Positions 15,924-25,328 of a stretch of DNA of 33,478 bases are shown in pieces. Position numbers and translations under genes: made by a program. The notes below the pieces were generated by a model, which did not search any database, was not told where the DNA came from, and saw only the letters and a list, made by a program, of their open reading frames with translations. Source of the DNA: Crenothrix polyspora (lineage in GTDB: Bacteria; Pseudomonadota; Gammaproteobacteria; Methylococcales; Methylomonadaceae); NCBI RefSeq assembly GCF_900163745.1, contig NZ_FUKJ01000429.1, forward strand, positions 1-33,478. Direction: 5' to 3'. Each line of letters opens with the position of its first letter. The first letter of the stretch is position 1.

Positions 15924-16840
15924 ATGTAAGTCAACCAGTCTTTATGGTCGCCTTTACAATCCTTCACATAATCAAAGTACAGAGATTGCAATTTTTCGGT
16001 GACCACACCGCGACTGCCTGAACCTATGATGCGGTTATCCAGTTCTCTGATTGGGGTCACTTCTGCGGCAGAACCGGTAAAAAAGGCTTCATCCGCCACG
16101 TAAATCTCATCGCGGGTAATACGTTTTTCGATGACTTCATAGCCTTGTTCCCTGGCAATCGTCATAACAGTCTCACGGGTAATACCTTCCAGCGCCGAGG
16201 TGGTTTCTGGCGTGTAAATTTTGCCGTTACGGACGATAAACAGGTTTTCAGCACTGCCTTCGGCGGCAAAACCTTCGTGATCCAGCATCAGGGCTTCATC
16301 ATAACCATTGGCACGGGCTTCTTGCAGCGCTAGAATCGAGTTGATGTAATTGCCGTTGGCTTTGGCTTTACACATCGTGCTGTTGTGATGATTGCGGATG
16401 TAAGACGAGGTACGGATGCGTATGCCTTTTTCAATGCTGTCATCACCCAAATACGCGCCCCACGCCCACGCTGCAACCATGACATGTACTTTTAAATTGT
16501 CGGCACGCAAACCCATGCCTTCTGAACCGTAAAAACACATGCTGCGGATATAGGCGCTGTCCAGATTATTTTTAGAGACGGCTTCCAGTTGTGCCTGATT
16601 GATCTGTTCTTTGCTAAACGGCATCGGCATGTTCATGATGTGCGCGGACCGGAACAGACGGTCGGTATGTTCCTGCAATTTAAAAACAGCGGTGCCTTTT
16701 CCGGTTTTGTAAGCTCGGATGCCTTCAAATACGCCTAAACCGTAATGCAGGGTATGGGTTAATACGTGTACTTTTGCTTCACGCCAGGCAGTCCACTGTC
16801 CATCCAGCCAGATAAAGCCATCTCTATCTTCCATTCCCAT
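15920..16840 (-). CDS. ilvE: branched-chain amino acid aminotransferase
   Basis: PLP-dependent class IV aminotransferase that interconverts leucine, isoleucine and valine with their 2-oxo acids, using glutamate. At 306 residues it has the usual length. LHYGLGVFEGIRAY (about 31-44), the PLP-lysine region MCKAKANGNYINS (Lys160 most likely) and EGSAENLF (194-201) are family motifs. The ATG has GGAG eight bases upstream. It follows glnE by 36 bases and overlaps waaF, the same order as in Pseudomonas. Glutamate as amino donor gives a loose functional link to GlnE. Confidence 0.96.
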   Translation of the reverse strand: MGMEDRDGFIWLDGQWTAWREAKVHVLTHTLHYGLGVFEGIRAYKTGKGTAVFKLQEHTDRLFRSAHIMNMPMPFSKEQINQAQLEAVSKNNLDSAYIRSMCFYGSEGMGLRADNLKVHVMVAAWAWGAYLGDDSIEKGIRIRTSSYIRNHHNSTMCKAKANGNYINSILALQEARANGYDEALMLDHEGFAAEGSAENLFIVRNGKIYTPETTSALEGITRETVMTIAREQGYEVIEKRITRDEIYVADEAFFTGSAAEVTPIRELDNRIIGSGSRGVVTEKLQSLYFDYVKDCKGDHKDWLTYI

Positions 16841-16876
16841 TATTTTTTCTCCGCGTTGTAGGTTTGTTTCATTTAT

Positions 16877-19753
16877 TTATTCCATAAAAGTACGCCATAT
16901 TTTCTCCACTTCAGCGCTTAATTGAGCTACTTGTGTTTCATCAACAATAGCACGATCACCTTGTAAGGCTAGCTTATGGCCAACATCGCGGTAAGTGCAG
17001 TAGGCAGTTTTCAGCGTTTGGGCGATGGTGGGAGTCATAAATCCGTGCGCCTGCAATGCGTCTAACAATCTGATGTTATCGGTAAAAGTTGTTAATGACG
17101 TATTTTTTGCTGCTAGCGCCAATACTGCAAATTGTACTATAAACTCAATATCAGCAATACCGCCTTTGCTTTGTTTCAGGTCAAACTTGTTGATTTCTTT
17201 TGTTGTCAGGTGATCGCGCATTTTTTGCCGCATCTCGCGCACCTCATTTTTTAGGGCGACAGCATCACGCGGCAAACTCAGAATACGTTGTCTGATGGCT
17301 TCATACCGGGTTTTTAAACCTGGATCGCCAGCAATAAAGCGGCCACGCACCAAAGCTTGATGTTCCCATGTCCAGGCTTCATTTTTTAAATAATTTTCGT
17401 AAGCTTCAATATTGGTAACCAGTAATCCGGAATCGCCATTGGGTCTTAAGCGCATGTCGACTTCATAAAGATTACCCGATAATAATTTGGTGTCGAGAAT
17501 ATGCTGGATTTTAAGCCCCAATCGACCATAAAACTGTGCGCAGGATATGGATTTTGCACCGTTGGTCATGGCATTGCCATCCTGACAGGTGTACAAAAAC
17601 ACCATATCCAAATCTGAACCATAGCCCAGTTCTATGCCGCCCAACTTGCCAAAACCTATAACCGCAAAGCCAGTGACCGAGCAATCATCCTGGTCATTAC
17701 AAACGGCTGGATAGCCGTGCTTGTTAACCAGAATGCGCCAGGCGTTTTCTACCACATGGCTGACAATGGTTTCGGCAATCCAGGTCAAATAATCACTGAC
17801 CACCATAATGGGAATAATGCCCATAATGTCGGCAGCAGCCACGCGCAACAGTTGCTGTTGTTTAAAATGACGCAACACATTCATCAGTTGTTCTTCGTCG
17901 TTTATATCGACATTGGCTAATAATGCGGCTAACTGGGTATCCAGATCCGCTTTTTTGAGGGGTTCAAACAAGGTGCGCGGATCTAGCAAATCATCGAATA
18001 ATATCGGGTAGCGCGATAAATAATCGCCAAACCACGGACTGGCTGATAGTAAGCGCAATAATTGCTGCAAAGCATGGGGATTTTCGCCCAGCAATGATAA
18101 ATATACGTTTCTACCGGCTACGGCTTCACACAAGCCCAGTGTGCGTTTTAGGGTTTCATCGGGGTTTTCTATTTTTGATAGCGCTTCAATCAGCTGTGGC
18201 ATCAGGCGGTTGAGTACGCCCAGACCTTTGGTGGTGAGGCGTTTAATCGCCAATGAGTTTTTAAAATGCTTAAGCGTGATTAAGCTTTGCTCACAATCCT
18301 GAAAATCATAGTCGGCCAAATGTTGTAACAACTCACTGTCGTCTGCGACACACGACCAGATTTTTTGGCTGTTTTCTTGTCCTTGTGTTTGCTTAGTGAC
18401 TGAAAATACCTGATCGAACACCGCTTGCACTTGCGCCCTGACCGTATCTAATGCGTGTTTAAAGCTGTGCCAGTCCGGGTAATCCAGCGAATAGGCCAGA
18501 ATTTGTTGTACTTTGGGATCGGTCGGTAAATCGTGGGTTTGTTTGTCCTGATATTGTTGAATGTGATTTTCGATGCGGCGTAAAAATCGGTAGGATTGTT
18601 TTAGCTGCGTGGCATCATCGGCTGTTAATAAATGCAGCTCATCGAGCAGTGTCAATACGTCGATAATGCCGCGTGTTTGCAGTCTTTTTTCACTGCCGCC
18701 ACGTATCAACTGAAAGGCTTGGCCGATAAACTCAATTTCGCGTATGCCACCGGGGCCGAGTTTGACGTTTTCCAGTCGGTCTTTACGGCGCAGTTCCTGG
18801 CTGATCTGTAATTTTAACGAACGCAACTCTTCAAAAGCGCCGTAATCCAGATAACGTCGGTACACAAAGGCTCTGAGCATGGCCATCAATTGCTTGCCGG
18901 TGTCGAAATCTCCCGCTACTTGGCGGGCTTTAATCATCGCGTAGCGTTCCCATTCGCGTGCCTGGGTTTGGTAATAGATTTCCATGCCATCAAAGGTCAT
19001 GATGACAGCGCCGCTGTCGCCGTAAGGTCGTAAGCGAATATCGGTACGAAACACAAAGCCGTCAACGGTGATTTCATCCAGCACTTTAACCAGGTTTTTG
19101 CAGACACGGGTGAAAAACTCGCCGTAGCTGGTTTCTTTTCTGTCCGGTAACACGCCGTCTTGCAGGTAGGCGAAGATCAGGTCAATATCCGAGGAGTAAT
19201 TGAGTTCATAAGCACCGAGTTTGCCCATGCCCAGCACTATCATTTGCTGGGGCTGGCCGTTGGGCAACAAAGGCGTGCCGAATCTGTCGCAAGCTTGCTG
19301 GTAAACAAAAGCCAGTGCTGTTTGAATGCAGGCATCGGCGAGCAGGGATAAATCCATTAAGGTTTCATCTAGCGTTGCCCAGCCCGCTAAATCTCGCCAG
19401 GCGATACGTACCATTTCTCTGCGCCGAAACTGTCGCAATTCAGCCATCAGCTCTGCTTCGGTGCTTACGGCAATGTTGGTTAATGCGTCGCTGTAGTGAT
19501 GCGACGGGTATTGCGTCAATAAATCACCTGAGCTGAGCAAGTCGATCAGCATGTGCGGTTTGCGCGTGCAGCTTTCCGCGATAAACTGGCTGCTGCACCA
19601 GACTTTTGCCAGCGATACTTTGAAGTCTTCTGATTCAGGAACAATCAATCCCAATTCCAATACACGCTGATACCAGTCGTTTAAAGAATTGTTGACGGAA
19701 ATTTGCAGGGATTCGGGTAGTTTTTGGGTGTCGATAAAATCAATAGCAGCCAT
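16877..19753 (-). CDS. glnE: bifunctional glutamine synthetase adenylyltransferase/adenylyl-removing enzyme
   Basis: Sets glutamine synthetase activity by adding AMP to it (off) or removing it (on) in response to PII and glutamine. Both nucleotidyltransferase-fold active sites are present. GMGKLGAYELNYSSDIDLIF at about 175-194 belongs to the N-terminal adenylyl-removing half. GFGKLGGIELGYGSDLDMVF near 700 belongs to the C-terminal adenylyltransferase half. Both keep the paired aspartates. The length of 958 residues is close to the E. coli enzyme (946). It begins 30 bases after the Sco-peroxidase stop with a poor ribosome binding site and is followed by ilvE. No glnA or glnB is in the window. 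Confidence 0.97.
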   Translation of the reverse strand: MAAIDFIDTQKLPESLQISVNNSLNDWYQRVLELGLIVPESEDFKVSLAKVWCSSQFIAESCTRKPHMLIDLLSSGDLLTQYPSHHYSDALTNIAVSTEAELMAELRQFRRREMVRIAWRDLAGWATLDETLMDLSLLADACIQTALAFVYQQACDRFGTPLLPNGQPQQMIVLGMGKLGAYELNYSSDIDLIFAYLQDGVLPDRKETSYGEFFTRVCKNLVKVLDEITVDGFVFRTDIRLRPYGDSGAVIMTFDGMEIYYQTQAREWERYAMIKARQVAGDFDTGKQLMAMLRAFVYRRYLDYGAFEELRSLKLQISQELRRKDRLENVKLGPGGIREIEFIGQAFQLIRGGSEKRLQTRGIIDVLTLLDELHLLTADDATQLKQSYRFLRRIENHIQQYQDKQTHDLPTDPKVQQILAYSLDYPDWHSFKHALDTVRAQVQAVFDQVFSVTKQTQGQENSQKIWSCVADDSELLQHLADYDFQDCEQSLITLKHFKNSLAIKRLTTKGLGVLNRLMPQLIEALSKIENPDETLKRTLGLCEAVAGRNVYLSLLGENPHALQQLLRLLSASPWFGDYLSRYPILFDDLLDPRTLFEPLKKADLDTQLAALLANVDINDEEQLMNVLRHFKQQQLLRVAAADIMGIIPIMVVSDYLTWIAETIVSHVVENAWRILVNKHGYPAVCNDQDDCSVTGFAVIGFGKLGGIELGYGSDLDMVFLYTCQDGNAMTNGAKSISCAQFYGRLGLKIQHILDTKLLSGNLYEVDMRLRPNGDSGLLVTNIEAYENYLKNEAWTWEHQALVRGRFIAGDPGLKTRYEAIRQRILSLPRDAVALKNEVREMRQKMRDHLTTKEINKFDLKQSKGGIADIEFIVQFAVLALAAKNTSLTTFTDNIRLLDALQAHGFMTPTIAQTLKTAYCTYRDVGHKLALQGDRAIVDETQVAQLSAEVEKIWRTFME

Positions 19754-19783
19754 ATCGGTATTTTGTGTGGGTGTGGTGGTGCG

Positions 19784-21598
19784 TTATTGCATGTCACCGA
19801 TCGGTGCAGTCTGTGCATCATCGATCACTTCTTGCACATTATCACCGGTCAACTGGGTCAAAAAATGCTCAAGGTCTTTACTTTCCTCATCTGTTAAATG
19901 CAAAGGTTTGATTAATGGATCAAGGTTTTCATTGGCAACACCGCCCTGGTTATAGAAAGTAATCACATCCTGCAACGTGGCCAAACTGCCATTGTGCATG
20001 TACGGTGCGGTCAAACTAATGTTGCGTAGCGATGGCGTTTTATATTTCCAGCGATCTTGCGGATCTTGGGTAATTTCATAACGTCCCAGATCGTTGGTTT
20101 TGGTTGCTGATACCGAATCAATCAGTTTTGAATCGACATCGACATACACATCTGGCGCTAGTTGTACGCGTTGATTTTTATCGGTTGCAACCATTGCGTC
20201 CTGATAACCGATGCCTGTGTTATGCAAGCCATTGTCGGTAAATAACGCATTTTTATCACCGATAGTATGGCATTGTGAACAGCCCGCCTTGCCGGTAAAT
20301 AACTGCAATCCACGTTGTGCTTTGGTATCAAGTGCCTGTTTATCATGGCCGTATTGCCAGCGATCAAACTGCGAATTTGCCGAATTTAAGGTGCGCTCAT
20401 AACTGGCCAAAGCCATGCCGACCGTTTCCATGCTGGCGGGTTTTTTAAAGGCTTTTTGGAAAAGTCCGGCATAGTCCGTGCTGGCGTTGATTTTGTCGAT
20501 AACATAACCAATAGACGGGTTGGCCATTTCGTTATGGGTAAGCAGCGGTAGCCATACTTGTTGTTCCAGTTCGGTTTCACGGCCATCATGAAACAAGCGG
20601 GTAAAATAAGCGGTGTTATACAAAGAGGGGCTATTGCGTCGTACCGTACGGCCTTCCGCACCAACAGCAGTCGCCATTTGGTTGTTAGTAAAGCCTTGAT
20701 CCGCAATGTGGCACATGGCGCAGGACATCGTATTATTCAGCGACAAGCGGCGATCAAAAAATAGTTTTTTTCCCAGGCTGACTTTTTCCTTGCTGATGGG
20801 ATTGTTTTTAGGAAATGATACCGGCGGCAGACCAAGTGGCGCATGATGCACAGTCTTTAATACATCAGTTTTTTTAACCTTACCTTCGGTTGCTTTAGCT
20901 GATTGTGTGTGTAGCAAACTTTTAATATCGTTGATTACGGTATCTGGGTGCAAAAACGACAGACTGTAGATGTTGCGTATTTGCTGATGTTGGTCAATGA
21001 GATAAACTCGCAACACATGCGAAAATGTACCAGTGTCCTGGCCTTTGTCATCATAAATTTTTTGGATGTTTTGCTGGTAGGCAGTGAGTATGGGGTTTAA
21101 TTCCTGCTCGGAACGGGTAGTTAAAAAATGCCATTCCAGTGTACCGTCTTGCAGACTTTCGCCGTAGTGCTTCATTTGGGCGGGTGTGTCGTGCTCTGGG
21201 TTAAAGCTTAACGTCAGCAGGCGTAATTTTTTGGCCAGTTCCGGCTCTTTTTGCAAACGGCTGTTGATTTTATGTAACACCGTGGTGGCTAGCGGACAGC
21301 CGTTGACATCACTGCAGGTTGCATAAATAAAGCTGAGCAATACGATTTTGTCTGCGCCTTTGGAATTATCACCCATTAGCGCGTGTAATGTTGTGTCTTT
21401 GCCTTCGGTATCCAGTACTTTGCCATCGGCGGCTTTGCCTAATGTCGGCAGGGTATAGCTGTCGGGTGGTGGTGCGGTAAATTGCAGATTACCATAGCCT
21501 GGTGCTAGTGTGGGTGTAGGCAATTCTGCGCAATTTACTGTGCCGGCCAGTGCTGTAAATAATAGTCCGCAAAGGGCCTTTAAAAATTGTTGACTCAT
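19784..21598 (-). CDS. Sco1/SenC-di-haem cytochrome c peroxidase fusion
   Basis: A 604-residue exported protein with two parts. A signal peptide covers about 1-24. Residues 45-230 form a thioredoxin-fold Sco-like domain, with the usual metal Cys pair replaced by C95 and C101 (TCSDVNGC, CX5C instead of CX3C) and a candidate His ligand at H194 (FSHVLRVYLID). Residues 260-590 form a BCCP/MauG-type di-haem domain with haem sites CAMCH (293-297) and CSQCH (440-444), HDGRETELEQQ (337-347), and a candidate axial Met534 in APYMHNGSLATL. Likely roles are peroxide reduction or haem-based oxidation in the periplasm, with copper or thiol chemistry by the Sco part. It lies upstream of glnE by 30 bases, perhaps only by position. 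Similar surface-associated peroxidases are known in methanotrophs. Confidence 0.9.
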   Translation of the reverse strand: MSQQFLKALCGLLFTALAGTVNCAELPTPTLAPGYGNLQFTAPPPDSYTLPTLGKAADGKVLDTEGKDTTLHALMGDNSKGADKIVLLSFIYATCSDVNGCPLATTVLHKINSRLQKEPELAKKLRLLTLSFNPEHDTPAQMKHYGESLQDGTLEWHFLTTRSEQELNPILTAYQQNIQKIYDDKGQDTGTFSHVLRVYLIDQHQQIRNIYSLSFLHPDTVINDIKSLLHTQSAKATEGKVKKTDVLKTVHHAPLGLPPVSFPKNNPISKEKVSLGKKLFFDRRLSLNNTMSCAMCHIADQGFTNNQMATAVGAEGRTVRRNSPSLYNTAYFTRLFHDGRETELEQQVWLPLLTHNEMANPSIGYVIDKINASTDYAGLFQKAFKKPASMETVGMALASYERTLNSANSQFDRWQYGHDKQALDTKAQRGLQLFTGKAGCSQCHTIGDKNALFTDNGLHNTGIGYQDAMVATDKNQRVQLAPDVYVDVDSKLIDSVSATKTNDLGRYEITQDPQDRWKYKTPSLRNISLTAPYMHNGSLATLQDVITFYNQGGVANENLDPLIKPLHLTDEESKDLEHFLTQLTGDNVQEVIDDAQTAPIGDMQ

Positions 21599-21809
21599 TA
21601 TATTTATTTACTGTGCAATACGAAGGATTAAGCATTTTACCTAATTCCACCAGGCGATGTGCTGTGTGTCATTGATCAAAATTAAAATGATTTGCGCTAA
21701 CCATTCCTTATGCGATTGCCTGATAGGAAAAAGGTAGAACTCTATCGGGTAACCTTATTTGAATAATGTTGTCCATCTTTCAGGCTATGTTATGAAAAGA
21801 GGAATTATT

Positions 21810-22025
21810 ATGACCACAGGAAAAATGATTATAATTCTTGGGATTGCGATAGCTATTATGGGGCTTGTAATTAGCTATGCGCCTTGGCTGGTTAACTGGT
21901 TTGGTAAATTGCCCGGTGATATTCGTATTCAAAATGAAAAAAGTTTTGTATTTATCCCGCTTGTATCGATGTTAATTATGAGCATTATCTTAACAGTGGT
22001 TATTAATTTATTTTTTCGGAGATGA
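21810..22025 (+). CDS. DUF2905 family small membrane protein
   Basis: A 71-residue inner-membrane protein with two helices (about residues 5-26 and 46-67). They flank the family's hallmark loop WFGKLPGDIRIQNEKSFVFIPL, and the protein ends in two arginines. DUF2905 proteins are widespread and have no known function. The frame is open from 21759, but the ATG at 21810 has AGAGGA six bases upstream and gives the normal family length. It is a single gene, convergent with gmk. The upstream gap (21599-21809) lies between divergent genes and shows no clear promoter pair. Confidence 0.88.
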   Translation: MTTGKMIIILGIAIAIMGLVISYAPWLVNWFGKLPGDIRIQNEKSFVFIPLVSMLIMSIILTVVINLFFRR

Positions 22026-22084
22026 GGCTGGACAAGGTGGGCTGCTCTTGGCAACCCAACTTTAGACGTTATCGTTAACAGTTG

Positions 22085-22705
22085 TTAACTTCCAGACAGC
22101 AACGATGTCAGCATTACCTTTAAACGACAGCTCTGTTTTTGTAAAGTTAACCGCTGAGTAATAAGGATGCTTTTTAATTCCATCAAGGCCTGTTCAAACG
22201 CATCATTAACAATTAGATAATCAAACTCCGCATGGTGTTGCATTTCGGTAACAGCATCACGCATCCGCCGGGCAATGGTTTGTTCATCATCCTGGGCTCG
22301 ATTGTTAAGGCGCTGTCGCAAAACATCTGTTGACGGCGGCAAAATAAAAATAGAAACACTGTCAGGAAATATCGTTCTTATTTGTTGAGCGCCTTGCCAA
22401 TCAATTTCCAGTATTACATCTAAGCCTTGAGCCAGATTATCTTTGACAGTTTGTTGCGCCGTGCCGTAGAAATTATCAAAAACCTGGGCATGTTCAACAA
22501 AGGCCTGTTTTTGCAGCATGATTTCAAAATCAGATAGCGAAACAAAATAATAATCCTGTCCCTCTATTTCACCAGGACGCGCCTGGCGTGTAGTGTGGGA
22601 AATGGAGACCGTTAAATTGTCCAGCGTTGCAGCCAACTGTTTGACCAAGCTGGTTTTACCGGCACCAGAAGGTGCGGAAATTATATAAAGAGTGCCAGTA
22701 TTCAT
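22085..22705 (-). CDS. gmk: guanylate kinase
   Basis: Converts GMP (and dGMP) to GDP with ATP. It has the P-loop SAPSGAGKTSL at about residues 9-19, the GMP-binding SHTTRQARPGEIEGQDYYF segment, and EIDWQGAQQIR. From the ATG at 22705 the protein is 206 residues, the usual size. The longer frame opening at 22774 would overlap the end of yicC and add a non-family tail. The start is 13 bases after the yicC stop and lacks an obvious ribosome binding site, so coupling to yicC translation is likely. Confidence 0.96.
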   Translation of the reverse strand: MNTGTLYIISAPSGAGKTSLVKQLAATLDNLTVSISHTTRQARPGEIEGQDYYFVSLSDFEIMLQKQAFVEHAQVFDNFYGTAQQTVKDNLAQGLDVILEIDWQGAQQIRTIFPDSVSIFILPPSTDVLRQRLNNRAQDDEQTIARRMRDAVTEMQHHAEFDYLIVNDAFEQALMELKSILITQRLTLQKQSCRLKVMLTSLLSGS

Positions 22706-22718
22706 AACAAGTGTGGGA

Positions 22719-23585
22719 TTATTCGATATTTTGGATTTGCTCACGCATTTGTTCAATGAGCACTTTAAGCTCAATCGATATGCGCGTCATTTCTTTATCG
22801 TTTGATTTAGAGCCGATAGTATTGGCTTCGCGGTTTAATTCCTGCATTAAAAAATCCAGTCGTCTACCGGCGGGTTCTGGTTGTGCTAACGCTCTTAATA
22901 CTTCGGTGAGATGGGTATCCAGCCGATCCAGCTCTTCAGCGATATCCAGCTTTTGTGTCAAAATCACCAGTTCTTGTTCCAGGCGATCAAAATCGGGCTG
23001 GGCGACCAGTTCCACTACCCTGTCCGTCAAACGATTGCGTATCAGTTGCAGCACTTCCGGCATGCGTTGAGCCGCCAGAATGACAAGACTGCGCATTTTT
23101 GCACAACGCTCTTCAATAACCAGCTTAAGCTGAGCACCTTCGCGTTGCCGCGTGGCCACTAACGTCGTCAAGGCATTATCAATCATGCCCATAATACCGT
23201 CGCTCAGTGATTCACCATTCAATTCTGGCTCTTGCTGAATACCCGGAAAAGCCAATACATCCAGCGCGGAAAATGCCAATGCGCCAGACATCTGCTGTTC
23301 TATGGTCTGGGTCGCTTCAAGTAAGGCAATGACGGCATCCTGGTTGACATAAAAGCTTTGCCCCGTTTTAGCCTGTTTTTTGCAGTTGACTGTGCATTCG
23401 ATTTTACCGCGATTAATTTTTGTACTCATCGCAGAACGTATCTCTGCTTCAAGAAAACGCAGGCGATCGGGAATTTTTAAAGTGATATCGCAATAACGAT
23501 GATTCACCGAACGAATTTCACAACTGATGGATAGATTACCCAGTTCAGTTTCAGCACTCGAAAATGCAGTCATACTTCTTATCAT
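22719..23585 (-). CDS. yicC: YicC family endoribonuclease
   Basis: A 288-residue cytosolic protein of the YicC/YloC family, recently described as endoribonucleases and linked in E. coli to small-RNA turnover. The family ends are clear: MIRSMTAFSSAE at the start with EIRSVNHRYCDI shortly after, and LDFLMQELNREANTIGSKSND near the C-terminus. The IEQMREQIQNIE tail is also conserved. The AGGTGA ribosome binding site is close to the ATG. It is followed by gmk and diverges from the Ser/Thr kinase gene across only 45 bases. Confidence 0.94.
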   Translation of the reverse strand: MIRSMTAFSSAETELGNLSISCEIRSVNHRYCDITLKIPDRLRFLEAEIRSAMSTKINRGKIECTVNCKKQAKTGQSFYVNQDAVIALLEATQTIEQQMSGALAFSALDVLAFPGIQQEPELNGESLSDGIMGMIDNALTTLVATRQREGAQLKLVIEERCAKMRSLVILAAQRMPEVLQLIRNRLTDRVVELVAQPDFDRLEQELVILTQKLDIAEELDRLDTHLTEVLRALAQPEPAGRRLDFLMQELNREANTIGSKSNDKEMTRISIELKVLIEQMREQIQNIE

Positions 23586-23593
23586 TTTTCACC

Positions 23594-23599
23594 TATAAT
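23594..23599 (+). promoter_or_regulatory. candidate divergent promoter region, yicC / kinase
   Basis: A perfect TATAAT at 23594-23599 reads toward the kinase gene. On the opposite strand the overlapping TTATAG lies 17 bases from TTGGCG and could drive yicC. The two would share about 45 bases, so expression of the two genes may be mutually exclusive or jointly controlled. No strong -35 box is seen for the kinase. Confidence 0.35.
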
Positions 23600-23630
23600 T
23601 GTAGAGGTTTATTAACGCCAACCCAATAAT

Positions 23631-24533
23631 ATGATGGCTGAATACTACGACTCAGAAACTTACCCCCAACAATGGAACTATCTCCAGACGGGCACCATTA
23701 TAGACCAGTATATGATCGAGCGGGAATTGGCGCACGGTGGATTTAGCTCGGTTTATCTGGCAAGGCAAACGGCTGACCAAATTCAGGTCGCCATAAAAGA
23801 ATATTTGCCCCGCAAGCTAGCCCACAGAACCTGGAATAATGTCGTCGTCGCCAACAGCGAAGAAACGCAAACCCTGTTTTTACGTGGCCGCGCTTTATTT
23901 TTTGAAGAAGCCAAAGTCTTGGCCACCTTAAAACACCCTAATATTGTTGAGGTCATCGGATTTTTTAAGGCTAATTCAACCGTTTATATGGTGATGACCT
24001 ATGACTACGGCATTACCCTCGATAAATTATTAAGCAATAAGTTCGTTAGCGTGTCTTTGGAATTTTTATTACCGTTGTTCACAACACTATTGGCTGGCGT
24101 TGAACACATTCACAGCGAAAATTTTGTGCATCTGGATATTAAACCTGCCAATATTTTAGTGCGTCCCGGCTATGATGCCTTGTTGCTGGATTTTGGTGCC
24201 ATCCAAAGCTTTTCCGGCAGATCGTCAAACAAAAAAAGCACGGTGGTATCGCAGGGCTATTCGCCTGTTGAGCAATATAACCAAAATGTCCAGTTTGGGC
24301 CTTGGACTGATGTCTATGCCATCGGTGCCTGTATACGCGCATGTCTTGATGGCAAAACCCCGTTGGATAGCGTAGCGCGGTTAAAAAAAGATACACTGCC
24401 CCCCGCAGTAAACGCGCTGAAAGGTAAGTTTCCAGAGCGTTTTCTGAAAGTGATCGACTGGGCTATGGCGCTGAATCCACAGGATCGCCCGCAAACCATT
24501 GTCCAGTTGAGACAAGCCCTTATAAACGTTTGA
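23631..24533 (+). CDS. eukaryotic-type serine/threonine protein kinase
   Basis: A cytosolic Hanks-type kinase of 300 residues that consists of the kinase domain alone, with no membrane helix and no PASTA or other sensor domain. Key residues are present: glycine-rich loop LAHGGFSSVY (33-42), ATP lysine K56 in VAIKEYLP, helix-C Glu in FEEAK near 92, catalytic D169 in HLDIKPAN, and DFG at 187-189. The APE-like element is SPVEQY (211-216). The usual HRD arginine is Leu, so it is a non-RD kinase and may not need activation-loop phosphorylation. No partner phosphatase is nearby. Two adjacent ATG codons are possible starts. rph follows after about 70 bases. Substrate unknown. Confidence 0.93.
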   Translation: MMAEYYDSETYPQQWNYLQTGTIIDQYMIERELAHGGFSSVYLARQTADQIQVAIKEYLPRKLAHRTWNNVVVANSEETQTLFLRGRALFFEEAKVLATLKHPNIVEVIGFFKANSTVYMVMTYDYGITLDKLLSNKFVSVSLEFLLPLFTTLLAGVEHIHSENFVHLDIKPANILVRPGYDALLLDFGAIQSFSGRSSNKKSTVVSQGYSPVEQYNQNVQFGPWTDVYAIGACIRACLDGKTPLDSVARLKKDTLPPAVNALKGKFPERFLKVIDWAMALNPQDRPQTIVQLRQALINV

Positions 24534-24605
24534 TTATGGTTAACGACATCCTTAACATCCCCAGTTCAGGTATACTGGCCGACTTTAAATTTAAGTGGGA
24601 ATATC

Positions 24606-25328
24606 ATGAGACCTAGCGGACGCAATCCAGATCAACTTCGAGAAATAAAATTCACCTGTGGCTTTACCCGCCACGCAGAAGGATCGGTGCTGGTTGAATT
24701 TGGTGATACCCGTGTATTGTGTACTGCAAGTGTCGATAAATCCGTACCGCGCTTTTTGAAAGGTAAAGGCGAGGGCTGGATTACTGCCGAATACGGTATG
24801 TTGCCGCGCTCAACGCACAGCCGCATGGGACGTGAAGCCAGCCAGGGCAAACAAGGTGGACGCACTATGGAAATCCAGCGCTTGATTGGTCGCTCATTGC
24901 GTGCTGCGGTAGATTTAAAAGCCTTGGGCGAACACACTATAACTATAGATTGTGACGTATTGCAAGCCGATGGCGGCACCCGTACCGCAGCGATTACCGG
25001 GGGCTTTGTCGCCTTATCGTTAGCAGTAAACACCATGCTCAAGAAAAAACTGATCAAAACCAATCCGTTGCACGGCCAAGTTGCTTCAGTTTCAGTTGGA
25101 ATTTACAACGGCATACCGGTACTGGATTTGGATTATGCAGAAGACAGCAGCGCAGAAACTGATATGAACGTGGTGATGAATGATGGTTCGGCTTTTATTG
25201 AAATTCAAGGCACTGCCGAAGGCCATGCCTTTAAAAAATCAGAGCTGGACGCGATGCTGACTTTAGCCGAGCACGGCATCAGTATCCTGCTGGAAAAACA
25301 ACGCACCGCCATAGACGATCATAAATGA
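24606..25328 (+). CDS. rph: ribonuclease PH
   Basis: Phosphorolytic 3'-to-5' exoribonuclease that trims tRNA precursors and structured RNA ends. The 240-residue protein begins [14 protein letters not shown] and carries [14 protein letters not shown], the [17 protein letters not shown] active-site loop and [13 protein letters not shown], all family motifs. It has full length, unlike the truncated E. coli K-12 allele. A GGGA ribosome binding site precedes the ATG, and a TATACT about 34 bases before the start may be a -10 box. rdgB overlaps its end by four bases. Confidence 0.97.
   Translation: MRPSGRNPDQLREIKFTCGFTRHAEGSVLVEFGDTRVLCTASVDKSVPRFLKGKGEGWITAEYGMLPRSTHSRMGREASQGKQGGRTMEIQRLIGRSLRAAVDLKALGEHTITIDCDVLQADGGTRTAAITGGFVALSLAVNTMLKKKLIKTNPLHGQVASVSVGIYNGIPVLDLDYAEDSSAETDMNVVMNDGSAFIEIQGTAEGHAFKKSELDAMLTLAEHGISILLEKQRTAIDDHK

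Noticed and set aside
24632-25063. Minus-strand frame of 143 codons
   Set aside because: Antisense to rph, whose coding sequence is unmistakable.
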